From UBA2334 sp964396895 (lineage in GTDB: Bacteria > Pseudomonadota > Gammaproteobacteria > Burkholderiales > Burkholderiaceae_C), in the NCBI GenBank assembly GCA_964396895.1, contig CAYNGJ010000001.1, positions 248,001 through 312,000 on the forward strand: 64,000 bases of DNA, written 5' to 3'. Positions 36,273 through 44,174 of the stretch are shown here, piece by piece. A program made the position numbers and the translations under genes. Position 1 is the stretch's first letter; each line of letters starts with the position of its first letter. Under the pieces are notes generated by a model, which worked only from the letters and a program-made list of their open reading frames with translations, made no database searches and was not told where the DNA came from.

Positions 36273-36893
36273 ATGAAGCTGTACGTCACCCCTCGCGCAC
36301 CCAATCCCCGGCGCGTCACCATGTTCATGGCCGAAAAAGGCATCACCGATGTTGAGCTGGTGCCCGTGGACATCAACGCCCACGAGCACCGCACGGAGTC
36401 GTTCCGTGGCCTCAACCCCCTCACCACAGTGCCCACCCTGGTGCTGGACGATGGCCGCACCCTCTCCGAGAGCCGCGCCATTTGCACCTGGCTGGAAGGC
36501 CAACACCCCGAACCCAACCTCATGGGCACCAACGCCGACGAGCGTGCCTTCATCGAAATGGCTGACCGCCGTGCCGAGTGGTATTTGATGGTGCCCATTG
36601 CCCAGGTCATCCGCCACACGCATCCTGGGCTGGCCACGCTGGAGCAACCTCAGTTTGCCGATTACGGCACCGCCCAGATGGTCAAGGTGCGCGACTACGC
36701 CAGCCGCTTTGACCAGCTGCTGCAGACCCAGCCGTGGATGGCGGGCGAGCGCTTCACCATTGCCGACATCACCGCTTTTTGCGCGCTGGAATTTGCCCGA
36801 CTCATGAAGTTCAGTCCCAAGGCCGAAGGCCTGATGACCCTGCAAGCTTGGCGCGACCGGGTGGCCGCGCGGCCTTCGGCCACGGTCAGCTGA
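36273..36893 (+). CDS. Glutathione S-transferase family protein
   Basis: A 206-residue GST. Thioredoxin-like N-terminal domain (about 1-78: KLYVTPRAPNPRRVTMFMAE, then TTVPTLVLDDGRTLSESRAI, where Val-Pro and Glu-Ser bind glutathione), then the helical domain with WMAGERFTIADITAFCALEF. No Cys sits at the start of helix 1; RAPNPRR suggests a Ser/Pro-type beta-like class. The ATG has AGGAGA upstream. It appears to be a single gene, convergent with the chemoreceptor gene. Confidence 0.9.
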   Translation: MKLYVTPRAPNPRRVTMFMAEKGITDVELVPVDINAHEHRTESFRGLNPLTTVPTLVLDDGRTLSESRAICTWLEGQHPEPNLMGTNADERAFIEMADRRAEWYLMVPIAQVIRHTHPGLATLEQPQFADYGTAQMVKVRDYASRFDQLLQTQPWMAGERFTIADITAFCALEFARLMKFSPKAEGLMTLQAWRDRVAARPSATVS

Positions 36894-36915
36894 TGCGCGG
36901 GCCCGGCACGCGACC

Positions 36916-38451
36916 TCAGGCGTTGGCGGGCAGCTGAAAGGTGCGCACCAGTTGCTCCAGCTGCGCAGCCTGATCCTGCAAGGACTGAGCGGCGCTGGCC
37001 GCGTGCTCCACCAGAGCGGCGTTTTGTTGGGTGACCCCGTTCATGTCGCCCATGGCCATGTTGACCTGTGCAATGCCCTGGGTCTGTTCGGCGCTGGCCT
37101 GGGCGATGTCGGCAATGATTTGCGAGACGTGCCGAATGCTTTCCACCACCTCGGTCATGGTGGTGCCGGCTTGGTGCACCAGCGCGCTGCCGGTGCCGAT
37201 TTTGCCCACCGAGTCACCGATCAGGGCCTTGATTTCCTGCGCGGCGCTGGCCGAGCGCTGGGCCAGGCTGCGCACCTCCTGCGCCACCACCGCAAAGCCC
37301 CGGCCCTGTTCGCCGGCACGCGCGGCCTCCACGGCAGCGTTCAGGGCCAGGATGTTGGTCTGGAAGGCAATGCCGTCAATCACCCCGATGATGTCTGCAA
37401 TCCGCTGGGACGAGGTGTGGATGGAGTCCATGGTGCTCACCACCTGGGACACCACGGTGCCCGCACGCTCCGCCACGTCGGACGCGCTGACCGCCAACTC
37501 GCTGGCGTGGCGGGCGTGGCTGGCGTTCTGGTTGACGCCCTCGGTGAGCTGTTGCATGGACGCGGCGGTGCGCTCCAGGCTGGTGGCCTGTTGCTCGGTG
37601 CGGGCCGACAGGTCGCTGTTGCCGCTGGCAATGCCGCTGGAGGCGGTGTAGATGGTGTCCGTGCCTTTTCTCACCTGGCCCACGGTGTGGGCGAGGCTGG
37701 CTTTCATGTCTTGCAAGGCCTGCTGCAAGTGGCCAATTTCGTTGCGCGAGGTGACCGCAATCGGTTGGGTCAGGTCACCGGCTGCAATGGCCTGGGCGGC
37801 TTTGACTCCGGACTCCAGTGGCTCGGTCACCACGCGGTGGATGAAGGGGTAGATCAGCCCCAGCACCGGTATGGCCGTGACGATGGCCACCAGTATGGAT
37901 TTGTAGCGCTGCATGGCCAGGTCCTTGTTCACCTGGTCCAGTGACACCTTCATGCTCACCACGCCCAGGACGCTGCCTTCCGGTGCCTGGTGGCAGGTGA
38001 GGCAGTTTTTGCCCAGCGAGTTGCTCAGGGCCAGGGTGGGGCGCACCACACGCATGAACTCGCCCTGTGCGTCGCTGTCCACCCGAAAGCTCGGCTGGCC
38101 GGTCTGCAACACCGCCTGCTCCTGTGCGTCGGGTTGGTTGTCGTCCTGGGCTGTACCGGGGCCAAACGCCTGCACCACGGTGGGCCCGCGCAGCACGCGC
38201 ACATCGCGGATGGTGCCCAGCTGCTTGATCTGGTCCAGGAACACGTGGCGTTCGCCCACCGTGCCCGTCACCATCATGCCGGTCAGGCCGGCCATGGTGG
38301 CGTTGTGCATGCTCAGCGAGTAGTCTTGCGCCTGCTTCAGGGCCGCGTTGCGGTACACCTGGCTCTGCCACAGAATCACCCCGGTCCACACCACGGTCAG
38401 CGCCACCGCCACCGTGACCAGAAATTGCATCCAGATTTTGTAGCGGCTCAT
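36916..38451 (-). CDS. Methyl-accepting chemotaxis protein with heme c motif in the sensor domain
   Basis: A 511-residue chemoreceptor: helix 1 (about 8-28), periplasmic sensor (about 29-184), helix 2 (about 186-205), HAMP (206-258) and a signalling domain with the hairpin tip GIAFQTNILALNAAVEAARAG. The sensor contains CLTCH (Cys150, Cys153, His154), a single c-type heme-binding motif in NSLGKNCLTCHQAPEGS. Related heme receptors sense redox or oxygen. The ATG giving MSRYKIWMQFL is preferred over one 45 bases upstream. It is monocistronic. No C-terminal NWETF-type CheR tether is present. Confidence 0.94.
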   Translation of the reverse strand: MSRYKIWMQFLVTVAVALTVVWTGVILWQSQVYRNAALKQAQDYSLSMHNATMAGLTGMMVTGTVGERHVFLDQIKQLGTIRDVRVLRGPTVVQAFGPGTAQDDNQPDAQEQAVLQTGQPSFRVDSDAQGEFMRVVRPTLALSNSLGKNCLTCHQAPEGSVLGVVSMKVSLDQVNKDLAMQRYKSILVAIVTAIPVLGLIYPFIHRVVTEPLESGVKAAQAIAAGDLTQPIAVTSRNEIGHLQQALQDMKASLAHTVGQVRKGTDTIYTASSGIASGNSDLSARTEQQATSLERTAASMQQLTEGVNQNASHARHASELAVSASDVAERAGTVVSQVVSTMDSIHTSSQRIADIIGVIDGIAFQTNILALNAAVEAARAGEQGRGFAVVAQEVRSLAQRSASAAQEIKALIGDSVGKIGTGSALVHQAGTTMTEVVESIRHVSQIIADIAQASAEQTQGIAQVNMAMGDMNGVTQQNAALVEHAASAAQSLQDQAAQLEQLVRTFQLPANA

Positions 38452-38662
38452 GGGCGGGAGAGGTGTGTCGGGTGGTGGTAAGCAGCCAGGGCGCAATGCG
38501 GTCTCCGACCGTTGACGGCGAATGAGGGGGCATTATTCCGTCGCAACGGGACCGTGGTGGCAGAAATATGGGTCTGGTTGCGCTGCATCAAAGTCAGTTC
38601 ATTCCGCACAGGGTCGCTGTTGGTCGAGTTGGTGCCACAGTGGCTGGCATGTGGGAATTATC

Positions 38663-38723
38663 TTATTTGTAGCTTACTATTCATATAAATAAAGCGTAGC
38701 AGTGCATTTTGTTGATATTTTGA
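38663..38723. repeat. Dispersed AT-rich intergenic repeat, copy 3
   Basis: TTTGTAGCTTACTATTC, then ATAAATAAAGCGTAGCAG and TGCATTTTGTTGATATTTTGA. It lies directly before arfB and may supply its -10 region and the weak ribosome site. The gap between 38452 and 38662 holds nothing I recognise. Confidence 0.5.
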
Positions 38724-38737
38724 AAGAGCAATCACCC

Positions 38738-39181
38738 ATGGACCCCGTGCGCCGTTTGACCGCGCCCCCCGTGATCCACGAGTCCGAGGTGGTGTTCAGC
38801 GCCGTGCGGGCGCAGGGAGCGGGCGGGCAACACGTGAACAAGGTGTCCAGCGCGGTGCACCTGCGCTTTGCGGTGGCCCCGTCCTCGTTGCCCGACGAGG
38901 TGAAGGCGCGGCTGCTGGCGTTGAAGGACAGGCGCATCACCGCCGACGGGGTGGTGGTCATCAAGGCCCAGGTGCACCGCAGCCAGGAGCAGAACCGGGC
39001 CGATGCCCTGGCCAGGCTGCAAGCCCTGGTGGACCAGGTCGCTCGTGCGCCGCTGGTGCGCCGGGCCACCCGGCCCACGCTGGCGTCTCAGCGCAGGCGG
39101 CTGGCGGGCAAGCAGGCGCGTGGTGCGGTCAAACGCCTGCGCGGTGGGGTAGGCCGTGACCCAACCCACGGAGACGGTTGA
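38738..39181 (+). CDS. arfB: Alternative ribosome-rescue factor ArfB (peptidyl-tRNA hydrolase)
   Basis: A 147-residue release-factor-like protein. The catalytic GGQ is at 29-31 in RAQGAGGQHVNKVSSAVHL. The protein ends in a long basic tail (RRATRPTLASQRRRLAGKQA) that enters the mRNA channel of stalled ribosomes. It frees peptides from non-stop complexes. The in-frame GTG at 38702 lies in the repeat, so ATG 38738 is preferred. The next gene starts inside its end. Confidence 0.95.
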   Translation: MDPVRRLTAPPVIHESEVVFSAVRAQGAGGQHVNKVSSAVHLRFAVAPSSLPDEVKARLLALKDRRITADGVVVIKAQVHRSQEQNRADALARLQALVDQVARAPLVRRATRPTLASQRRRLAGKQARGAVKRLRGGVGRDPTHGDG

Positions 39182-40391
39182 GCCCGCTTGCGTTGCGTCA
39201 AATCCTGGCGGCAGGGATGGGGGACAATCGCCCGCCAGCCCTTGCGAGGTCACCGCCCAGGGGACGTGCTCCACCGTTGTCCATCCGACCTGTTTCACTT
39301 TGTCTCCCACCTTTGCCCAGCTGTTGTCAGCGATTTACCACTGTGGCGCCCACGCGGTGCCCGAGGAAGAGCGTTACCGCGTGCGCGTGGCCAACCTCGT
39401 GGCCCTGCTGGGGACTGTGCTCAGCACCTGCTACAGCCTGTTTTACCTGTTTGGCTTGCAGGCGATTGCGGCCTTCGCGGTCAACAACCTGTTCGTGCTC
39501 GCTTACCTGGCTTACTTTGGGTTGCTGCTGAAGCAGCGTCCGATGGTTGCCCGGAGCTGGCTGGCGGCCACCTTCGAGGTGCAGATTTTGCTGTTCATGC
39601 TGGTGTTTTTCAGCCGCGAATCGGGCCTGCAGTTGTTTCTGGTCGCGGGCAGTCCCATCGCATTCCTGATGTTCGGCCACCGGGAGCAGCTGCAGCGCAA
39701 CCTGTTCTGCGTGCTGTACCTGGTGGGCTTTCTGGTCACGGAGTGGGTGCCCTCACTGGCCTTGCTGGGGCCTTTGCCTGACGACATCAACCGCCTGCTC
39801 TACCTGAGCACGGTGGTGGTCGTGGTGGCGATGATGGTGCAGGTGATGGAGGTGTTCCTGGTCGAGATGGACAGACGGGCTTCGGCCTTGCAGCAGCTGG
39901 CGGTGACCGATTCACTCACAGGCCTGAACAACCGCCGTGGTTTCGTGGACAAGGTCAAAGCGCTGCGCGCGCTGTCGGTTCGCACCGGACGGCCCCTGAG
40001 CATCATCATGGTGGACATTGACCACTTCAAGCACATCAACGACCAGTACGGACACACAGCGGGCGATGCCGTGCTGGTGGCCGTGGCGCAGGCACTGCGG
40101 GCCAGCGTGCGGCGTGAAGACGTGGTGGGCCGCATGGGCGGCGAGGAGTTTGCGCTGGCCCTGTCGGGCAGCAGCATGGCCGAGGCGCTGGCGACCGGCG
40201 AAGCGCTGCGCACACGCATCGCCCAACTCGACACCCCGACGGCCAGGGGTGCCATCCGGTGCACCATCAGTGTGGGCGTGGATGCCGTGCGCATGGACGA
40301 TATTGGTATTGGATTGGGCATGGCTCGGGCGGACACCGCCCTCTACCGCGCCAAGCAGAATGGGCGCAATCAGGTGTGCGCGCTGGGCTGA
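39156..40391 (+). CDS. Membrane diguanylate cyclase (GGDEF)
   Basis: A 411-residue protein with a Cys/Pro-rich lead, about six membrane helices (about 78-235) and a GGDEF domain (about 245-405). The active motif is GGEEF (328-332), with DIDHFKHINDQYGHTAGD, and the inhibitory RxxD site Arg319-Asp322 is intact, so it should make c-di-GMP with feedback control. GTG 39156 overlaps arfB by 26 bases. Its last 22 bases overlap the end of the convergent GGDEF-EAL gene. The input is unknown. Confidence 0.92.
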   Translation: MTQPTETVEPACVASNPGGRDGGQSPASPCEVTAQGTCSTVVHPTCFTLSPTFAQLLSAIYHCGAHAVPEEERYRVRVANLVALLGTVLSTCYSLFYLFGLQAIAAFAVNNLFVLAYLAYFGLLLKQRPMVARSWLAATFEVQILLFMLVFFSRESGLQLFLVAGSPIAFLMFGHREQLQRNLFCVLYLVGFLVTEWVPSLALLGPLPDDINRLLYLSTVVVVVAMMVQVMEVFLVEMDRRASALQQLAVTDSLTGLNNRRGFVDKVKALRALSVRTGRPLSIIMVDIDHFKHINDQYGHTAGDAVLVAVAQALRASVRREDVVGRMGGEEFALALSGSSMAEALATGEALRTRIAQLDTPTARGAIRCTISVGVDAVRMDDIGIGLGMARADTALYRAKQNGRNQVCALG

Positions 40392-43300
40392 TGGCGCAGC
40401 CAGGCTTCCAGCGCCTCGGCGGGTTGGGGGCGTTGGAACAGGTAGCCCTGGTAACTGTCGCAACCGCTGTTTTTCAGGAAGTGGAGCTGTTCGGCGGTTT
40501 CCACGCCTTCGGCCAATACCTGCAGCTTCAGTGCCCTGGCCATGGCAATGATGGTGGCGGTGATTTCGCGGTCATTCGGGTCGGTGGCCAGGCCTTGTAC
40601 AAAACTCTGGTCGATCTTGAGCTTGTCGATGGGAAACCGTTTGAGGTACGCCAGCGACGAGTAGCCGGTGCCAAAGTCGTCGATGGCCAGACGAATGCCC
40701 AGGTCTTTCAGTGCCCTCAGCGTGGTCACCGACTGTTCGGCGTAACCCAGGAACATGCTTTCGGTGAGCTCCAGTTCCAGCAAATGGGGGGGCAGCCCCG
40801 TGTCGCTCAGCACCTGGCTCACCAGATCCACCACGCTGCCACCCAAAAATTGCCGCGCCGACAGGTTGACCGACATGACCAGTTCGGGCAGTCCGGCGTC
40901 CCGCCAGACCTTGCCCTGGGCACAGGCGGTGCGCAGCACCCATTCCCCCAGCGGCACGATCAGTCCCGTTTCTTCCGCGATGGGGATGAAGGTGCCCGGT
41001 GACACCAGCGCCTCGTCAGGCGGTTGCCAGCGCACCAGCGCCTCTACGCCCGTGGCCTGGCCGGTGGCGGAGTCGATCAGTGGTTGGTAGTGCAGCACAA
41101 ATTCTTGCGTCACCAGTGCATTGCGCAAGCGGGTTTCCAGCGTCAGGCGCTGGCTGGCGGCGGTGCTCAGCGCCTCGGTGTGGAAGCGATAGGTGTTGCG
41201 TCCCTGCTGTTTGGCCAGAAACATGGCCATGTCGGCGTGCTGGATGAGTTCGGTGGCATTGCTGGCATCGTCGGGGTAGAGGCTGATGCCGATGCTCATG
41301 CCCACAAACACCTCGTGGCCGTTGGGCAGCAAAAAGGGTTGCTCGGTTTCGCGTATCAGCGCCTGGGCCATGAGGGCGGCGGTTTCGGGGTGGTCGATGG
41401 GGTCGAGCAGGAACAGGAACTCGTCGCCCCCCAGGCGGCCCAGCGTGTCGCTTTCGCGCACGCGCTGGCTCAGGCGCAGGGCCAGCATTTGCAACAGGGC
41501 GTCTCCGGCGGGGTGGCCGAGGCTGTCATTGACGTTTTTGAAACGGTCCAGGTCCAGAAACAGCACGGCCACCTGGTTGCGGTGGCGGTGGGCGCGTTCC
41601 ACCGCATGGGACAACCGGGACTGCAGCAGCAGGCGGTTGGGCAGGTCGGTCAGGGGGTCGTAATGGGCCAGGTGCTCCAGCCGCGCTTCTGATTGGCGGA
41701 TTTGGGTGATGTCGGTGAACACGCCCACGTACTGAAAGGGCTCGCCCTGCTCGTCCTTGACGGCGCTGATGCTGAGCCATTGCGGGTAGACCTCACCGTT
41801 TTTGCGCCGATTCCACACCTCGCCATGCCAGCGACCCTCCTGTTGCAGGTGTGCCCAGAGGGTTTGGTAGAAATCGGGTTCATGTCGGCCAGACTGTAGG
41901 AAGCTCGGGTTTTTGCCCACCACCTCGTCTTCGGTGTAACCAGTGATGTCGGTGTAAGCACGGTTGGTGGCAATGATGCGCGGCCCCAGGTCGGTGATGA
42001 ACACACCGTCGTGGGTGGCCTGGAAGACGGTGGCCGCCTGCTTCATGGCCTCGGCGGCGCGCACCTTGGTCACGGCCATGGTGGTGATGCGGGCGAACTC
42101 CCGCACCAGTTCGAGTTCCGTGGGGGTGGGTTGACCCCTGCGGCTGTGGAACACACCGAAGGTGCCCATGGGTCGGTCCGCGTCGTCTTGCAGGGGCACA
42201 AACCAGCAGGCGTGCAGGCCGACCTGCACGGCCGGCGCCAGCAGGGACGCCCAGACCGAATGCTGTGCGTCGGCCACCACCACCAGCTCCCCGGAATGCA
42301 TGGCGGCGGCACACGGGCTGCTGTTGGCATCTTGTGTGGTGCCGTTGTGCAACTGGCTCAAGCCCGGGGGCAGATCGGGGGATGCCGTGCAAGCCACCTG
42401 GCCGGGTCGCCCAGCGTTGACCCAGATGCAGGCATGGAGGTCGGGTTCCATGCGCTGCAACCGGTTGGCCAGGTCAAGCAGCAGCGTGCCCAGCGGGGCA
42501 TTGGCCTCGGTATGGCCCAGCACCATCTGGCGGGCCTGTTGGACCGCCTCGTGGCGCTTTTTGTCACTCACATCCATCCACGCGCCCACGGCTTCCCGTG
42601 GTTGGCCCATGGGGTCGCGGATGATCCGCAGCTCCTCATGCAGCCACACCGTGGTGCCATCCCCCCGGCGGAACCGGTAGTCTTGGCTGAAGCTGTCCTG
42701 GCACATCAGCTGCGGGTGCTGGGTCAGTTCCACCGTCACGTCGTCGGGGTGCACGTGCTGCATCCACCATCCGGGGGTGGTGGCGGCTTCGAGGGTGTGG
42801 CCCAGCAGCTGTTCAATGTTGGGGCTGACCCAGGACACCTGGATGCCACTGCCTTGAAACGCCAGCTGGTACAGCACGGTGGGGCTGGTGCCCAGCACGT
42901 GGGCCAATCGGCGGTTGGCTTGTTGCAGTTGGGCACGTTCATGGGCCAGTACCGCCTGTTGCGCCAGCTTTTCGATCAGGGCGGCCGCCTCGTACAGGTA
43001 GCCTGGGTGTTTGGTCAGGTAATCGGTGGCCCCCAGCTTGAGTGCACGGGCGGCCACCCCCTCGCTGCCCTGGCCAGTGACCAGCAGGATGGGGGTGCCC
43101 AGGCCGTGGTCCTCGCGCAGCAGCTTGACCAGTTCCAGGCCGTCCATGCCGGGCAGGCGGTAGTCCACCAGCAGCACGTCGTACGGTGTGCCCGCCTCCA
43201 GGGCCTGGTTAAGCCGCGCCAGCGCCAGGCTGGCATTGGCCACGGTGGTCAGCGCGATGTGGGGGGCGTGTTGCAGCAAATGGCGGCGCAGCAGGTCGAT

Positions 43301-43744
43301 GTCGAAAGGGTTGTGCTCGACCTGCAGCACCCGCAGACGGTGTTGCTCGCGCGCCAGCCGTTCCTGCAGCCGCTGGTGGGCGTGGACCAGTGTGCGGGGC
43401 AGCCGCGCCAGGTAGTCGCCGCGCTTGACCAGGTAGCCATCGGCCCCGGCCGACAGGGCCTCGTTGGCGGCATGGGCTTCAGACACCTCGGTGCCTGTGA
43501 GGATGACCACCGCCACGGGCAGGTGCTGGTCCACCACGTATTGCAGGGCCGCCATGCCGTTGCCATCGGGCAGGGCCAGATCGGTCAGCAGCACGTCGTA
43601 GCGGGTCGGATGCTGTGCCAGCTGTGCCAAGCCCTCGCTCAGCGTGCTGGACACCGCCAGTTCCATGCCGGGGGCATGGGTGGCCAGGGCGCGCCGGGCC
43701 AGATCGGCATCGGCGGTGGCGTCTTCTATGTAGAGTACGCGCAT
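40370..43744 (-). CDS. REC-REC-PAS-GAF-PAS-GGDEF-EAL multidomain c-di-GMP regulator
   Basis: A 1124-residue cytoplasmic protein. Two receivers come first: REC1 (Asp55, Lys107) and REC2 (about 136-255, Asp194, Lys245). Then follow PAS (about 280-395), GAF-like (about 405-560), PAS (about 570-685), GGDEF (690-855, GGDEF at 772-776, RxxD site 763-766) and EAL (870-1118, EALVRW, ELTESMF, DDFGTGYSSLAYLKRFPID, EGVET). Catalytic residues of both output domains look intact. It is the fourth gene of an operon, four bases after a single-domain receiver, so it is the likely end of a phosphorelay. The 3' end overlaps the convergent cyclase gene. Confidence 0.94.
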   Translation of the reverse strand: MRVLYIEDATADADLARRALATHAPGMELAVSSTLSEGLAQLAQHPTRYDVLLTDLALPDGNGMAALQYVVDQHLPVAVVILTGTEVSEAHAANEALSAGADGYLVKRGDYLARLPRTLVHAHQRLQERLAREQHRLRVLQVEHNPFDIDLLRRHLLQHAPHIALTTVANASLALARLNQALEAGTPYDVLLVDYRLPGMDGLELVKLLREDHGLGTPILLVTGQGSEGVAARALKLGATDYLTKHPGYLYEAAALIEKLAQQAVLAHERAQLQQANRRLAHVLGTSPTVLYQLAFQGSGIQVSWVSPNIEQLLGHTLEAATTPGWWMQHVHPDDVTVELTQHPQLMCQDSFSQDYRFRRGDGTTVWLHEELRIIRDPMGQPREAVGAWMDVSDKKRHEAVQQARQMVLGHTEANAPLGTLLLDLANRLQRMEPDLHACIWVNAGRPGQVACTASPDLPPGLSQLHNGTTQDANSSPCAAAMHSGELVVVADAQHSVWASLLAPAVQVGLHACWFVPLQDDADRPMGTFGVFHSRRGQPTPTELELVREFARITTMAVTKVRAAEAMKQAATVFQATHDGVFITDLGPRIIATNRAYTDITGYTEDEVVGKNPSFLQSGRHEPDFYQTLWAHLQQEGRWHGEVWNRRKNGEVYPQWLSISAVKDEQGEPFQYVGVFTDITQIRQSEARLEHLAHYDPLTDLPNRLLLQSRLSHAVERAHRHRNQVAVLFLDLDRFKNVNDSLGHPAGDALLQMLALRLSQRVRESDTLGRLGGDEFLFLLDPIDHPETAALMAQALIRETEQPFLLPNGHEVFVGMSIGISLYPDDASNATELIQHADMAMFLAKQQGRNTYRFHTEALSTAASQRLTLETRLRNALVTQEFVLHYQPLIDSATGQATGVEALVRWQPPDEALVSPGTFIPIAEETGLIVPLGEWVLRTACAQGKVWRDAGLPELVMSVNLSARQFLGGSVVDLVSQVLSDTGLPPHLLELELTESMFLGYAEQSVTTLRALKDLGIRLAIDDFGTGYSSLAYLKRFPIDKLKIDQSFVQGLATDPNDREITATIIAMARALKLQVLAEGVETAEQLHFLKNSGCDSYQGYLFQRPQPAEALEAWLRHQPSAHT

Positions 43745-43748
43745 GGGC

Positions 43749-44174
43749 TCACCGCGGAGGCTCGTTGGTCAGGCACCAGTACAACTCGATCTGCTGGGCC
43801 ACGTCCATGAAGTTGTCAAATGCCACGGGCTTGACGATGTAGGAGTTGGCCCCCAATGCGTAGGCCGTGCTGATGTCCCGGTCCTCTTTTGAGGTGATCA
43901 GCACCACCACCGGAATGCGTTGCAGGTCGGGGTGGGTCTTGAGGGCTTTCAGCACGGCCAGGCCATCGATCTTGGGCAAATTCAGGTCCAGCAGGATGAC
44001 GGCTGGGCGGGGTTCGCCGGCTTCCCACTTGGCCAGCCAGTCCATGGCTTCTTCACCATCTCGTGCCACCACCACAGGGTTGGTCAGTTTGCGGCGCTGG
44101 AAGGCGCGCAGGGTCAGGTCCACGTCCACCGGGTTGTCTTCCACCAGGAAAATCGGGGGGTGAATGGGGGTCAT
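43749..44174 (-). CDS. Single-domain response regulator
   Basis: A 141-residue REC-only protein of the Rcp1/CheY-like type: acidic pocket VEDNPVDVDL, phosphorylation site Asp63 in ILLDLNLPKIDG, Thr/Ser in VLITSKED, Lys115 in SYIVKP. It overlaps the kinase stop codon (ATGA) and so is coupled to it. It probably takes phosphate from that kinase and passes it on to, or competes with, the two receivers of the next gene. Confidence 0.95.
   Translation of the reverse strand: MTPIHPPIFLVEDNPVDVDLTLRAFQRRKLTNPVVVARDGEEAMDWLAKWEAGEPRPAVILLDLNLPKIDGLAVLKALKTHPDLQRIPVVVLITSKEDRDISTAYALGANSYIVKPVAFDNFMDVAQQIELYWCLTNEPPR

Noticed and set aside
42011..43810. 599-residue frame antisense to the GGDEF-EAL gene
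   Set aside because: No domain and the opposite strand encodes clear receiver and PAS domains.
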